Shown: positions 35,447-44,853 of the stretch, piece by piece | How the letters are laid out: every line of letters begins with the position of its first letter | How positions within the stretch are numbered: position 1 is the stretch's first letter | Assembly (NCBI GenBank): GCA_021323535.1 | Contig: JAJONO010000011.1 | Location: forward strand, 62,001 to 126,000 | From: Bacteroidota bacterium | Lineage (GTDB): Bacteria > Bacteroidota > Bacteroidia > B-17B0 > Aurantibacillaceae | Direction of reading: 5' to 3' | Length of the DNA stretch: 64,000 bases | Made by a program: the position numbers and the translations under genes | Notes under the pieces: model-generated | Database searches by the model: none | What the model saw: the letters and a program-made list of their open reading frames with translations, nothing else | What the model was told of the DNA's origin: nothing

Positions 35447-35667
35447 AGAATTTTTAATGTTTAGTTCTTAGTGTTTAATAAAGGTTCTGAATATTGATTA
35501 TTTAACTCTTTTTAGGCGAACCCGGAATGAAAAATGTAAGTACAAAAGAAAATAGGAGACAAAAGACTATTCTGAACTATAAATTAAAAACTAATCACTG
35601 AGAACTAAAACTATCAACTATTGACTCCTATTAATAACTCATCATTAAGAACTAAAAACTATTCTAT

Positions 35668-36381
35668 ATGACCCCCGAAGGCGAAGACAAGATACGCAAC
35701 GCGTTTGCACAAAAAGACTGGAACGACATTAAGGCACAAAACAGCTGGCAGATCTTTAAGATCATGAGCGAATTTGTGGAGGGATTTGAAAAAATGAGCC
35801 GCATTGGTCCATGTGTTTCTATTTTCGGAAGCGCACGCACCAAGCCCGATAACAAATATTACATGCTGGCCGAAGACATTGCCTACAAGCTTGTAAAAGA
35901 AGGTTACGGAATTATTAGCGGTGGTGGTCCCGGTATTATGGAAGCGGCTAATAAAGGCGCTCAAAAAGGCGGAGGAAAATCCGTAGGCTTAAACATTGAA
36001 TTACCGTTCGAGCAAAAACACAACGACTTTATCGATCCTGATAAATGCATCAATTTTGATTACTTCTTTGTTCGTAAAACCATTTTCTTAAAGTACTCAC
36101 AGGGTTTTATTGGAATGCCCGGTGGATTTGGTACCATGGACGAGTTATTTGAATCATTAACTCTGGTGCAAACCCATAAGATCGCGCAGTTTCCTGTTGT
36201 TCTTGTAGGAAAGGAATACTGGAGCGGTATGATCGACTGGATGAAGAATGTAATGCTTGACGGCGAAAGAAATATTAACCCCATAGATCTTGATCTGTTT
36301 AAAGTGGTAGATACAGCCGATGAAGCCGTGCAACACATTGTAAGCTTCTACAGCAAATACATGCTTAAACCTAACTTCTAA
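35668..36381 (+). CDS. LOG-family (TIGR00730) nucleotide-monophosphate phosphoribohydrolase
   Basis: 237 residues. The signature GGGPGIMEAANKGAQKGGG (85-103) and PGGFGTMDE (151-159) define the LOG family, with Arg136 and Glu159 in the usual active-site neighbourhood. LOG proteins hydrolyse cytokinin riboside monophosphates or other purine nucleotides. An N-terminal extension of about 45 residues with SRIGPCVSIFGSARTKPD places it in the longer type. It abuts the acyltransferase gene with no gap, so the two are co-transcribed, though no functional link is obvious. Confidence 0.9.
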   Translation: MTPEGEDKIRNAFAQKDWNDIKAQNSWQIFKIMSEFVEGFEKMSRIGPCVSIFGSARTKPDNKYYMLAEDIAYKLVKEGYGIISGGGPGIMEAANKGAQKGGGKSVGLNIELPFEQKHNDFIDPDKCINFDYFFVRKTIFLKYSQGFIGMPGGFGTMDELFESLTLVQTHKIAQFPVVLVGKEYWSGMIDWMKNVMLDGERNINPIDLDLFKVVDTADEAVQHIVSFYSKYMLKPNF

Positions 36382-37287
36382 TTGGGGAAGATCGTGTTTA
36401 ACATATTTGTTATTCCCCTGCTCTACCTCCATTCTATTCTGCCATTCTGGTTCCTGCGTTTTATTGGCAGCTGTTTATTCGTTCTTGTTTACTACATCAT
36501 AGGTTATCGTAAGAAAGTTGTTTTTCAGAATCTGAAGAATTCTTTTCCTGAAAAAACGGAAGCCGAACTTTATGTCATTCAGAAAGAATTCTATAAACAT
36601 TTCTGTGATCTGATTCTTGAGACAAATAAACTGTACACCATTTCCGATAAAACATTCCGCAAACATTTTAGCTTTACCGAAAATGCTACGAAAACATTTA
36701 ATTCTTTCGAAGAAAAAAATCAAAGCATCATTTTAGTACTTGGCCATTGCGGCAACTGGGAATATGATTTTGTAGGATACAATTTTTACTTCAAACAACT
36801 TATTACCGGAGTGTATCATCCTCTCTCAAATAAGAACTTTGATAAATACGTTTTTAAGCTGCGCATGCGTTTCGGAGGAAATCTTATTCCTATGAATGGC
36901 GTTATTCGCGAACTGGTAAAATTAAAATCACAAAAAACACCAACAACACTCGGGCTCATTGCCGATCAGGTTCCTCCACCCGAAAGCGCTTATTGGACCA
37001 CCTTTTTAAACCAGGATACGCCTGTATTTAACGGTCCTGAAAAATTGGCGAAGAAATTCAACTATCCTGTTGTTTATGTAAAGGCCATCAAGTTAAAACG
37101 CAGTCATTACCGCCTCGACACGAAAGTGCTCACCGAAAACCCAACGGAAACTGCAGATGGTGAAATAACAGAAATGTTCCTCAGAGAATTAGAAAACAAC
37201 ATTAAGGAACAACCGGCGTATTGGTTATGGAGTCATAGGAGGTGGAAACACAAACGGCCCAAAGGAATGGAAAATGTAAAAGGTTAA
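36382..37287 (+). CDS. LpxL/HtrB-like lipid A acyltransferase
   Basis: 301 residues from the TTG directly after the preceding stop (GTG at 36394 is another option). An N-terminal hydrophobic segment anchors it in the membrane. The acyltransferase motif GHCGNWEYDF (121-130) supplies His122 and Glu127 of the H-x4-E pair; FGGNLIPM and ADQVPP are the other family blocks, and WLWSHRRWKHKRP is the typical C-terminus. LpxL-type enzymes add a secondary acyl chain to lipid A (or a related glycolipid) on the inner membrane face. The stop codon lies inside a long hairpin shared with the next gene. Confidence 0.9.
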   Translation: MGKIVFNIFVIPLLYLHSILPFWFLRFIGSCLFVLVYYIIGYRKKVVFQNLKNSFPEKTEAELYVIQKEFYKHFCDLILETNKLYTISDKTFRKHFSFTENATKTFNSFEEKNQSIILVLGHCGNWEYDFVGYNFYFKQLITGVYHPLSNKNFDKYVFKLRMRFGGNLIPMNGVIRELVKLKSQKTPTTLGLIADQVPPPESAYWTTFLNQDTPVFNGPEKLAKKFNYPVVYVKAIKLKRSHYRLDTKVLTENPTETADGEITEMFLRELENNIKEQPAYWLWSHRRWKHKRPKGMENVKG

Positions 37288-37337
37288 ATGGAAAATGTAA
37301 CATTACATTATCCATCTTACATATTACCTTTTACATT
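37273..37337. terminator. Long palindrome covering both stops of convergent genes
   Basis: AATGTAAAAGGT (37273-37284) and ACCTTTTACATT (37326-37337) are perfect inverted copies, with more pairing inside (AAATGTAA / TTACATT). The left arm is the end of the acyltransferase gene; the right arm runs onto the stop of the LamG gene. Probable bidirectional terminator or attenuator. Confidence 0.7.
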
Positions 37338-38988
37338 AATTTTTAATGATCTTCTTCATTACAAAAGCTTTCTCTCCACTTAATATTACGAAGTATATTC
37401 CTTTAGGTAAAGAATGCATCGAAATAATGTCTGATTCGTTTTTGATTTCTTTGGTAAACATAACCTGCCCGATATGATTGACAAGTTCTATTTTCGAAAT
37501 TTCTTTTAATCCTGCGATATTTAACTCTGAGCTTGTTGGGTTAGGAAACAGAACAATTTCAGAAGCAACTGCATGTTTAGTATTGATTCCTGAACAAACA
37601 TCAACTGACTGTGTGTAAATAGCCGAGTTTTCACAACCATTATTATCTGTTCCGGATACGGTAAATGTTGTTGTAACGCTAAGTGAAGTGGAAACGAAAA
37701 AACCGTTCAGGTTACCAGGCTGCCACGTGTAAGTTGATGCTCCATTTGCCGCAAGGTTTACATTGGTATTTGCACAAGCCATCGAAGGGCCCGCCACTGA
37801 AATAGTTGGCGCCATGTTATTTGAAACAGTAATTGAAGTTGTTGCCGTATTCTGACAACCAAAAGAATTTGTTCCTGTAACACTGTAAGATGTTGTAACC
37901 ATTGGAGAAATAGATATTCCTGATGAAATAACACCCATGTTCCACGTATATGTATTGGCGCCGGAAGCAACAAGGTTTAGAATATTTCCTTTACAGATAG
38001 GTTTACTTCCTGAAATTGTAACTGATGGAGAAGGGTTAACATTTACAAGCTCAGAGGTGTAACCCGATTGCCCACATCCATTTACAGCAGCAACGCTAAT
38101 CATTCCACCACTTACACTCGAAGTAACACTAATAGTATTTGTTGAAGAAGTGCCAGTCCAGCCACCTGGTAAAGTCCAGGAATAAGAACTTGCTCCGGCT
38201 ACCGGCGCCACACTAAAAACAGAAGTTGAACCAAGGCAGGCTATAACCGGCCCCGCAATGGCCGTTGGGGCAGATGGGGCTGATGAACAAGGCGAATAAT
38301 TATATAACTGCGATACTTCGGCGGGTGTAAGCGCTTTGTTGTAATAGTAAAAATCGTCGAGACTACCCTTAAAGAAACGTAAAGCCGAGTTTGAAGATTT
38401 TCCGATTGTTATAGGATAATTACTGTTACTGTTAATTAAGGAAGTGGAACTACTGATAACACATGTTACAGTTGGCTGCAATACATTATCTACATAAAAA
38501 CTGACGTGCTGTAACTGTGTTCCAATAGACGCGTCCATAACAGCAACAATGTGATGCCAGTTATTATCTGTTAACCCTGTATTTCCACGAATGAGCGCGG
38601 CATTTGAATTATCTACTCCAACACCCTGGCAGCTGTAGTTAAACAGGATCTGGAAGATGCCTGGTGCATCTCCATAACCAAATCCTACCTGTATAACCGT
38701 GTTAGTGGTTTTGGCCCAAAATGAAACCGAACGCGAAACATTTCCAGTTGGTCCCCCGGTGGACATGACGATATAATTTGAAGTTCCGTTAAAACTATAA
38801 GCACTGTTTGCGGCACCAAATCTATCATTGGTTAATACAGCGCCTGATACGGTACCGTGATTTCCTGAACCAGACATATCGTTAGCGTTGCCGGTAAAGG
38901 GCCAGCCTCCGATCATACCAATAGTTGGAATTTGTGAGAAAGAAGAAAGACTGAAAGATAATGCTAAAAAAATAAAAAGCTTTTTCAT
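37336..38988 (-). CDS. Secreted LamG/Ig-like adhesin with T9SS sorting domain
   Basis: 550 residues. Signal peptide (1-18, ending SLSSFSQ). A LamG/concanavalin-like domain follows (about 25-225: GGWPFTGNANDMSGSGNHGT, FNGTSNYIVMS, WHHIVAVMDAS, KGSLDDFYYYNKALTPAEVS), then two or three Ig/PKD-like modules (about 235-465) with the repeated phrase ANTYTWNMG/ASTYTWQPG and TTTSITVSN. The C-terminus is a T9SS type A sorting domain (VLFPNPTSSELNI to FVMKKIIKN). Probably a surface polysaccharide- or protein-binding adhesin. Convergent with the acyltransferase gene. Confidence 0.9.
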   Translation of the reverse strand: MKKLFIFLALSFSLSSFSQIPTIGMIGGWPFTGNANDMSGSGNHGTVSGAVLTNDRFGAANSAYSFNGTSNYIVMSTGGPTGNVSRSVSFWAKTTNTVIQVGFGYGDAPGIFQILFNYSCQGVGVDNSNAALIRGNTGLTDNNWHHIVAVMDASIGTQLQHVSFYVDNVLQPTVTCVISSSTSLINSNSNYPITIGKSSNSALRFFKGSLDDFYYYNKALTPAEVSQLYNYSPCSSAPSAPTAIAGPVIACLGSTSVFSVAPVAGASSYSWTLPGGWTGTSSTNTISVTSSVSGGMISVAAVNGCGQSGYTSELVNVNPSPSVTISGSKPICKGNILNLVASGANTYTWNMGVISSGISISPMVTTSYSVTGTNSFGCQNTATTSITVSNNMAPTISVAGPSMACANTNVNLAANGASTYTWQPGNLNGFFVSTSLSVTTTFTVSGTDNNGCENSAIYTQSVDVCSGINTKHAVASEIVLFPNPTSSELNIAGLKEISKIELVNHIGQVMFTKEIKNESDIISMHSLPKGIYFVILSGEKAFVMKKIIKN

Positions 38989-39095
38989 AGGGGACTATTA
39001 GAATTAAAGTAATTAAATAAAAATACAAAACAAAACCTTTCTGACAAAATAAACCTGTCAAAAATGATGATAACTAAACTGTATTTAGAAGGATA

Positions 39096-40826
39096 TTATT
39101 TAGTTGGAGCAACGGTTTTAGTAATCAGTGAGTCCGGTCTGCGCTCGTAAATATAAATCTGGTTCTGCGCCTGTGGTTTGTAAGTTGCAAGTTGTTCGCG
39201 CCAAACGTAATTACTCTGGTAACCATCAATCATATCTACAAAACCAATAAGGTTATATTGTTCGCGGATCATCCTGTCGTACCACTGAAACACAAACTGG
39301 TCAACACCACGCTGCACCATTAAAGAGATAGGGTGATTATAAAAGATCACATAACGTGGTTTGGCAAGTGTAACTTCGCCCACAAATTCGCGCTGCCATT
39401 TACGGTGCTCATCAACACTATCCACAATAGCCGAGAAGTAGGCGTGACGCGACGGACAGTTTTTCTGCGTGTAAAAATAAATTTCGGGCTCAGAACCAAT
39501 GGCCACAATATTATCTTCAGGTTTACTGTTCGCGTTAATGAATTCTGCGATCTTAGCCGTTTCAGGAAAAGGATTATTTCCATAAACACTTCTTAAGATA
39601 CGATCGTAGTTCGGATTGAAATAATAATCTTTCAGTCGGTTCAAATGCATGAACGATACAATGAAGAAAATAGCCACATAAACGTATTTGATCCTGGGCG
39701 ACTTAACCCCTGCCCTGTTTGTGATGATATCGTTGATGGCATAGAAAGTTAAACCCGCCATAATGGCTAATCCCGGAAGGATCTGGATCCAGTAGTGACC
39801 GTAGAAATAATAACCCGGGAAAATGGTAATAGTTCCGAATACCATTAACAAAACAGTACTGAGTTTTAAACGGAAAGGAAGATTCTTTAAAAGGAGTGTC
39901 ACCGTTGCAAGAGCGGCATGCATCCAGAAAAATTTGTATTCTTTGGTAATAGCCTGGTAGGTATAATCGAGATATTTCTTGCCTTCTTCCCAAGGCATAC
40001 GGCTCACGTAACGTTTAGGGATCTCGATAGACCAGTACAACATCTGTTCGAAAGAACCCTTTATGGCAATGATCATAAAGAAAATTGCTATCACAAGAAA
40101 AACACCTCCTGTATAAACCAGGGTTCTTTTAAAGAATTCTTTTTTGGTCCATTCTGATTTTTTCATCCCGAAGAAGAAATCGATCACAATAGCAATTCCT
40201 CCCCAAAGACCAAGGAACATACCGCTTGTTTTGGTCATGAACGCTAATCCCATGGCAATACCCATATAAAAGAAATATTTCCAGCGGTTATCTTTTGTAG
40301 TAATGGAGTAAAAATAAATTCCCATGGCTGTGAAGAAAGCAACACCATGTTCACCCTGAACGGTAAAACCACTAAGGTTTGGGGTCATGGAAACGATAGC
40401 GTAAGTCATTGCTGTTACAACAGCCGCCATTGGCGAGAATAAACGTTTTGCCGCTCCGAATAAGAACAGGATGGTAGCAATGTTAAGGAACATAAAGCCC
40501 ATATGAAGCCCTTTTACGGTATCACCGAAAATGCCCACCATGGCTCCGTAGAAATAAAATATCCCAGGAAACTTTTGTTCGTAGAAATCAACGTAAGGTG
40601 TTTTGCCCTGCAACAATAATTTACCGTAATAACCGTAAGCGCCTTCGTCGCGCTCGAACGGAATGTTAAAGAAGTTGGAACGGATAAGCATAACCAGCAG
40701 GATAATAAACGCCAGCATACCATAGCTGATCTTTTCTTCCTGTGTAAGATTATTGATGTATTTTTTAAATCCTTTTGTGTCGGTACTTTTAGATGACACT
40801 TTGGTTTCTGCAGTTGTTTTTGACAT
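39096..40826 (-). CDS. GT39/ArnT-like membrane glycosyltransferase
   Basis: 576 residues with about eleven predicted helices. The key early loop FNIPFERDEGAYGYYGKLLLQGKTPYVDFYE (about 53-83) contains the acidic ERDEGAY motif of GT-C, dolichol/undecaprenyl-phosphate-sugar glycosyltransferases; later GEHGVAFF and YWIQILPG. Such enzymes take a lipid-linked sugar and transfer it outside the membrane. It is last in a minus-strand operon with a GT2 that makes lipid-linked sugar and an epimerase, suggesting the three work together on a surface glycan. The C-terminal region from about 410 is a soluble domain. Confidence 0.85.
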   Translation of the reverse strand: MSKTTAETKVSSKSTDTKGFKKYINNLTQEEKISYGMLAFIILLVMLIRSNFFNIPFERDEGAYGYYGKLLLQGKTPYVDFYEQKFPGIFYFYGAMVGIFGDTVKGLHMGFMFLNIATILFLFGAAKRLFSPMAAVVTAMTYAIVSMTPNLSGFTVQGEHGVAFFTAMGIYFYSITTKDNRWKYFFYMGIAMGLAFMTKTSGMFLGLWGGIAIVIDFFFGMKKSEWTKKEFFKRTLVYTGGVFLVIAIFFMIIAIKGSFEQMLYWSIEIPKRYVSRMPWEEGKKYLDYTYQAITKEYKFFWMHAALATVTLLLKNLPFRLKLSTVLLMVFGTITIFPGYYFYGHYWIQILPGLAIMAGLTFYAINDIITNRAGVKSPRIKYVYVAIFFIVSFMHLNRLKDYYFNPNYDRILRSVYGNNPFPETAKIAEFINANSKPEDNIVAIGSEPEIYFYTQKNCPSRHAYFSAIVDSVDEHRKWQREFVGEVTLAKPRYVIFYNHPISLMVQRGVDQFVFQWYDRMIREQYNLIGFVDMIDGYQSNYVWREQLATYKPQAQNQIYIYERRPDSLITKTVAPTK

Positions 40827-40845
40827 TTTTGTATTAGTTGAAAGC

Positions 40846-40901
40846 TGAAAGTTGAAAGTTGAAAGCGCGTTAGACTTTCAATATTCAAATTCAACTTTTA
40901 A
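40846..40901. repeat. Short-word inverted repeat between glycan genes
   Basis: Repeats of GAAAGTTGAAAGTTGAAAG face CTTTCAATATTCAAATTCAA, giving an imperfect hairpin whose right arm reaches the end of the epimerase gene. One of several such hairpins in the window. Confidence 0.55.
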
Positions 40902-41821
40902 TGTTTCACCATTCCGCTCTTAAGAGCAGCGTATGTTTTTGTAATTCCTTGTTTAATTTCTATAAATCTGAAATCGCTGAAGTTCTTTAATATTTTTGTG
41001 TTATCAAGATCGATGTATGAGTTATCGCTTTGCCTTCCGCCTTCATGGTTTACTTTAAAATCTTCGGCAACAACTTCTTTCATTATTTTAATAAGTTCGT
41101 TAATGCTTAACGTGCTGTTCGACGACACATTGTATACATCCGAAGTATCCGGGGTGCGGATAGTAAGGCTCAACAATTCAGCTACATCTTTCACGTAAAT
41201 ATAATTGCGGATGGTTTGTCCATCGCCAAACACTTTCACTGAACTTTCTTTAATGATCTTTTCAAGAAATGTGTTAATGATCCCAAGTCCCTTACCAATA
41301 TTCTGACCTTCTCCATAAACATTAGAAACACGATACACATCAAACTGAAGGTTGTATTTTACCCTATAATAGTTCAGGAAATTTTCCATGGCCAGTTTTG
41401 TAATTCCATAAGGAGAGAACGGTGCCTTATTAAAATCTTCGGGCACTTTGCCGTTGGTAGTTCCATAAACGGTACCAGCACTGGAAACAAAAGCGATCTT
41501 TTTCACTTTAAGTTTCGAAATTATTTCAAGAAAGTTGATGAATGGAACCAGGTTCTTTTCAATCTCTATCATTGGCGTATCCCAGCTTGAAGCCGGAATG
41601 GTTTCCGAGGCAAGATAATAAACCGTATCAACATCTTTAAAATCCTTCCGAAGCTGTTCGTTGTTATTGAAATCTATTTTTTTGTAAGGGTGCGCGTCTT
41701 TTGAAACAGAAGATTCACTTCTTCCAAAAAGAAAAAGATTTAAGTTCTTTTCCCGGGAAAGTCTTTCGGTAAGATGTCGCCCGATAAAACCATTGGAACC
41801 TATAATGGCTACATTTTTCAT
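40898..41821 (-). CDS. NAD-dependent nucleotide-sugar epimerase/dehydratase
   Basis: 307 residues from the MKNVAIIGSNGFIGRHLTE start, which leaves a 1-nt gap to the GT2 gene. Extended SDR: NAD motif GSNGFIG, VSSAGTVYG (Ser/Thr region), YGITK catalytic Tyr-Lys, RVSNVYGEGQ and FGDGQTIRNYIYVKDVA (substrate binding). It matches UDP-glucose-4-epimerase-like enzymes; the exact sugar cannot be read. It is in one operon with the upstream GT2 and downstream GT39-type gene. Confidence 0.88.
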   Translation of the reverse strand: MKNVAIIGSNGFIGRHLTERLSREKNLNLFLFGRSESSVSKDAHPYKKIDFNNNEQLRKDFKDVDTVYYLASETIPASSWDTPMIEIEKNLVPFINFLEIISKLKVKKIAFVSSAGTVYGTTNGKVPEDFNKAPFSPYGITKLAMENFLNYYRVKYNLQFDVYRVSNVYGEGQNIGKGLGIINTFLEKIIKESSVKVFGDGQTIRNYIYVKDVAELLSLTIRTPDTSDVYNVSSNSTLSINELIKIMKEVVAEDFKVNHEGGRQSDNSYIDLDNTKILKNFSDFRFIEIKQGITKTYAALKSGMVKH

Positions 41822-41822
41822 A

Positions 41823-42749
41823 TTACACATTAACGGTTTTCTCAATAACTACGTAAGGCCGGCTTCGTACTTCATCATAAATTCTTACAATGTATTCGCC
41901 GATAACACCAAGGCAAATAAGAATAAGCGAACCAAAGAACGAAATAGTGATTGCTAATGTTGCAAAGCCCGCGACAGCGATGCCATTGTAAAAATATTCG
42001 AAGACCAGGAGAAGTGAATAAACAGTTGCAAAGCCAAAACCAAGTATACCAAGAATGGTGATCAATCTTATTGGCGCGGTTGAAAATGAAAAGATGCCGT
42101 CCATGGCAATCTTTAAAAGTTTTTTAAGTGTATATCCTGATTGTCCATCGAACCTGGCTGCACGCTCATATTCTACGCCAATTTGTTTAAAACCAACCCA
42201 GGCGCGGATTCCGCGAAGGAAAGGATTCTGTTCTTTGAGGCGAAGCATATTGGCTACCACGTGAGCTTTCATCACACAAAAATCGCCGCTGTCAATAGGA
42301 ATATAAATATCGCTCATGCTTTTAAGTATCCTGTAAAAGCTGTTGTAACTAAAGCGTTTGATAAAAGATTCTTTTCTTTTTTTACGGATACCGTAAGCAA
42401 CATCGTAACCTTTATCGAGGTAACTGAAAAAATTCGGAAGCAATGATGGCGGATCCTGAAGGTCGTCGTCAATGATGGCAACATAATCACCGGTACAATG
42501 AGTCAGTCCGGTCTTAACCGCTATCTGATGTCCGAAATTTTTTGAAAGTTTAATTCCTTTTATGTAAGAATATTTTTTAGCGAACTCTTCAATCTTTTCG
42601 AAACTGTTATCTCTACTACCGTCTTCGACAAGAATCAGCTCAAGATCCCAGTTATTATTTACTTTTTCCTGATCAATAGCTTCCAGTAAATTGTTCATGA
42701 AGGAAGCCGAATTATATATCGGGACAACTATCGAAATCTTCTTACTCAT
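41823..42749 (-). CDS. GT2 glycosyltransferase, GtrB/DPM1-like
   Basis: 308 residues. GT-A fold: SIVVPIYNSASFMNNLLE (6-23), ELILVEDGSRDNS, and GDYVAIIDDDLQDPPSLLP with the catalytic DDDLQDPP; then QSGYTLKKLLKIAMDGIF and two C-terminal membrane helices (about 225-295). This layout is that of polyprenyl-phosphate glucosyl/mannosyltransferases (GtrB, DPM1, ArnC-like), which make lipid-linked sugars for a GT-C enzyme, here probably the GT39-type protein. It is the first gene of the minus-strand operon, with a -7 box at 42789-42782. Confidence 0.9.
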   Translation of the reverse strand: MSKKISIVVPIYNSASFMNNLLEAIDQEKVNNNWDLELILVEDGSRDNSFEKIEEFAKKYSYIKGIKLSKNFGHQIAVKTGLTHCTGDYVAIIDDDLQDPPSLLPNFFSYLDKGYDVAYGIRKKRKESFIKRFSYNSFYRILKSMSDIYIPIDSGDFCVMKAHVVANMLRLKEQNPFLRGIRAWVGFKQIGVEYERAARFDGQSGYTLKKLLKIAMDGIFSFSTAPIRLITILGILGFGFATVYSLLLVFEYFYNGIAVAGFATLAITISFFGSLILICLGVIGEYIVRIYDEVRSRPYVVIEKTVNV

Positions 42750-42781
42750 TAAAACGTACTTTTCACTAACTGTTTATGCGG

Positions 42782-42789
42782 CAAATGTA
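42782..42789 (-). promoter_or_regulatory. -7 promoter box of the GT2-epimerase-GT39 operon
   Basis: TACATTTG (minus strand) matches TAnnTTTG, about 33 nt before the start at 42749. The remaining 42790-42995 shows no gene; no clear box was found for the rightward operon. Confidence 0.6.
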
Positions 42790-42995
42790 TGAAAATAACA
42801 CATTATCTGCCGAAAAAAAGCAGGTGTTTTGCTTAAGCTAAGCAAGATAACTCAAATTATTCAGGTAGCGATTAATTTCCAAGAAAAGTTTTAAAAATAG
42901 TCTTGTCAAAGAAAAAATTCATAAATTCACAGCTGAAATGAATCAGCGTCCGCCATTGATAAATATAAAGTGGACCAATCTTATATATTAATTGT

Positions 42996-43781
42996 ATGAA
43001 AGTTGTAATCCTTGCTGGCGGTCTCGGAACCAGGATCTCTGAAGAAACTGTAATTAAGCCCAAACCAATGATTGAAATTGGAGGGAAGCCTATTCTCTGG
43101 CATATTATGAAGATCTATTCGCACTACGGTTTTAACGATTTTGTAGTTTGTCTCGGTTACAAAGGACACCTTATAAAAGAATATTTTATCAATTATTTTC
43201 TTTATAATTCGGACATTACAGTTGAACTCGAAAAAAATGTGATTGATGTTCATTTTACCAATGCCGAATCATTTAAAGTAACCCTGGTTGATACCGGAGT
43301 GGATACCAACACCGCGGGACGAATTAAAAGAATTGAAAAACATGTTAAAGGCGAAACGTTTATGCTCACTTATGGTGATGGCGTTGCAGACATTAACATT
43401 AACGAACTTCTGGAATTTCATAAGAAGAACGGCAAAAAAGCCACACTTACTTCGATACAATTACCCGGACGCTTCGGGAACATTGAAACCAATGACAAAG
43501 GTATTGTGAGCAGGTTCCAGGAAAAACCTGAAGGAGACGGCGTTTGGATCAACGGCGGTTTCTTTGTCCTTGAACCGGGAATTTTTGATTACCTGAAGGG
43601 AAATATGGATACAATACAATGGGAAAAAAAACCATTGATCGAAATAGCAAACGACGGACAACTCGCCGCTTTCAAACACAACGGATTCTGGAAATGCATG
43701 GATGCCATGCGCGATAAAATTGAATTGGAAGAATTATGGAGCGCTAATAATGCTCCCTGGAAAATTTGGGAAAAGAAATGA
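42996..43781 (+). CDS. rfbF: Glucose-1-phosphate cytidylyltransferase
   Basis: 261 residues. Makes CDP-glucose from CTP and glucose-1-phosphate. ILAGGLGTRISEETVIKPKPM (5-25, the nucleotide loop and catalytic Lys), MLTYGDGVADI (metal Asp), GRFGNIETNDKGIVSRFQEKP and INGGFFVLEPGIFDYL are RfbF signatures; length is standard. It begins a tight rightward operon and sets the pathway as CDP-activated. Its ATG-TGA overlaps the next gene (ATGA at 43778). Confidence 0.95.
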   Translation: MKVVILAGGLGTRISEETVIKPKPMIEIGGKPILWHIMKIYSHYGFNDFVVCLGYKGHLIKEYFINYFLYNSDITVELEKNVIDVHFTNAESFKVTLVDTGVDTNTAGRIKRIEKHVKGETFMLTYGDGVADININELLEFHKKNGKKATLTSIQLPGRFGNIETNDKGIVSRFQEKPEGDGVWINGGFFVLEPGIFDYLKGNMDTIQWEKKPLIEIANDGQLAAFKHNGFWKCMDAMRDKIELEELWSANNAPWKIWEKK

Positions 43782-44839
43782 AAAATGTTTTAATTATCGG
43801 TAACCTCGGTTACATTGGACCTGTAGCGGTTAAATATCTAAAAGAAAATCACACGGACCTTTCAGTATCGGGATACGATATTGGTTATTTCATGCAAAAC
43901 TACACCAATCAGGGTTTGATTGGAGAAACTTATCTCGACAAACAATATTTTGGCGATGTAAGAAAGTTTGATGCGGAGCTACTCAAAGGATTTGATGCAG
44001 TAATTTACCTTGCCGCTATCTCTAACGATCCAATGGGGAATGTTTACGAAAAACCCACTCTCGACATTAACTATCATGCAGCTATTGACATTGCTAAAAA
44101 ATGTAAGAGTAAAGGTGTAAAGAACTTCGTGTTTGCGAGCAGTTGCAGTGTATATGGTTTTGCCGATACGGCACCGCGTACAGAAACTTCGGAAGTAAAT
44201 CCATTAACAGCTTATGCAAAATCAAAAGTGTATGCCGAAAGAGATCTGGAACCACTGGCCGATAACAATTTTAAAATCACCTGTCTTCGTTACGCAACAG
44301 CTTGTGGATTCAGCGATCGCCTGAGACTTGATCTTGTACTTAACGACTTTGTGGCTTGCGCCATTGTAGATAAAAAAATTACGATTCTCAGCGATGGAAC
44401 TCCTTGGAGGCCGTTAATTCATGTAAAAGATATGTCACGCGCCATGGATTGGGGAATTCACCGCAGTGAAGGCAGCAACTTTATTGTTGTGAATGCCGGA
44501 AGTAATAAATGGAACTATCAGGTAAAGGACCTTGCATATGCAGTTCAGAAAGCGTTTAACGGAATTGAAATAAGCATCAATGCCAACGCTCAGCCTGATA
44601 AACGCTCTTATAAAGTAAGTTTCGATCTTTTCGAAAAACTGGCGCCAAATCATCAGCCTCAGGTTAGTCTTGAACAAGCCATTGCTACTTTAAAAACAGG
44701 CCTCGAACAAATTCAGTTCTCCGACTCAAATTTCCGACAGTCGCCATTGATAAGGCTTAAAACCATTCAAAAACTGATTGCCGATTCTTACATCGATTCG
44801 GAATTATTTAAGATCGAAAAAACTGCAGTACAGGTTTAA
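43778..44839 (+). CDS. NAD-dependent sugar epimerase/dehydratase (extended SDR)
   Basis: 353 residues from MKNVLIIGNLGYIGPVAVK, overlapping rfbF by 4 nt. Rossmann motif GNLGYIG (8-14), DAVIYLAAISNDPMG, FASSCSVYG, catalytic YAKSK, and RPLIHVKDMSRAMDW. It is the step right after CDP-glucose formation where one expects CDP-glucose 4,6-dehydratase (RfbG), but it lacks the RfbG-typical GHTGFKGSWL start, so its exact reaction is open: a dehydratase, epimerase or reductase on a CDP-sugar. Confidence 0.85.
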   Translation: MKNVLIIGNLGYIGPVAVKYLKENHTDLSVSGYDIGYFMQNYTNQGLIGETYLDKQYFGDVRKFDAELLKGFDAVIYLAAISNDPMGNVYEKPTLDINYHAAIDIAKKCKSKGVKNFVFASSCSVYGFADTAPRTETSEVNPLTAYAKSKVYAERDLEPLADNNFKITCLRYATACGFSDRLRLDLVLNDFVACAIVDKKITILSDGTPWRPLIHVKDMSRAMDWGIHRSEGSNFIVVNAGSNKWNYQVKDLAYAVQKAFNGIEISINANAQPDKRSYKVSFDLFEKLAPNHQPQVSLEQAIATLKTGLEQIQFSDSNFRQSPLIRLKTIQKLIADSYIDSELFKIEKTAVQV

Positions 44840-44853
44840 TTTAATACGCCGCA

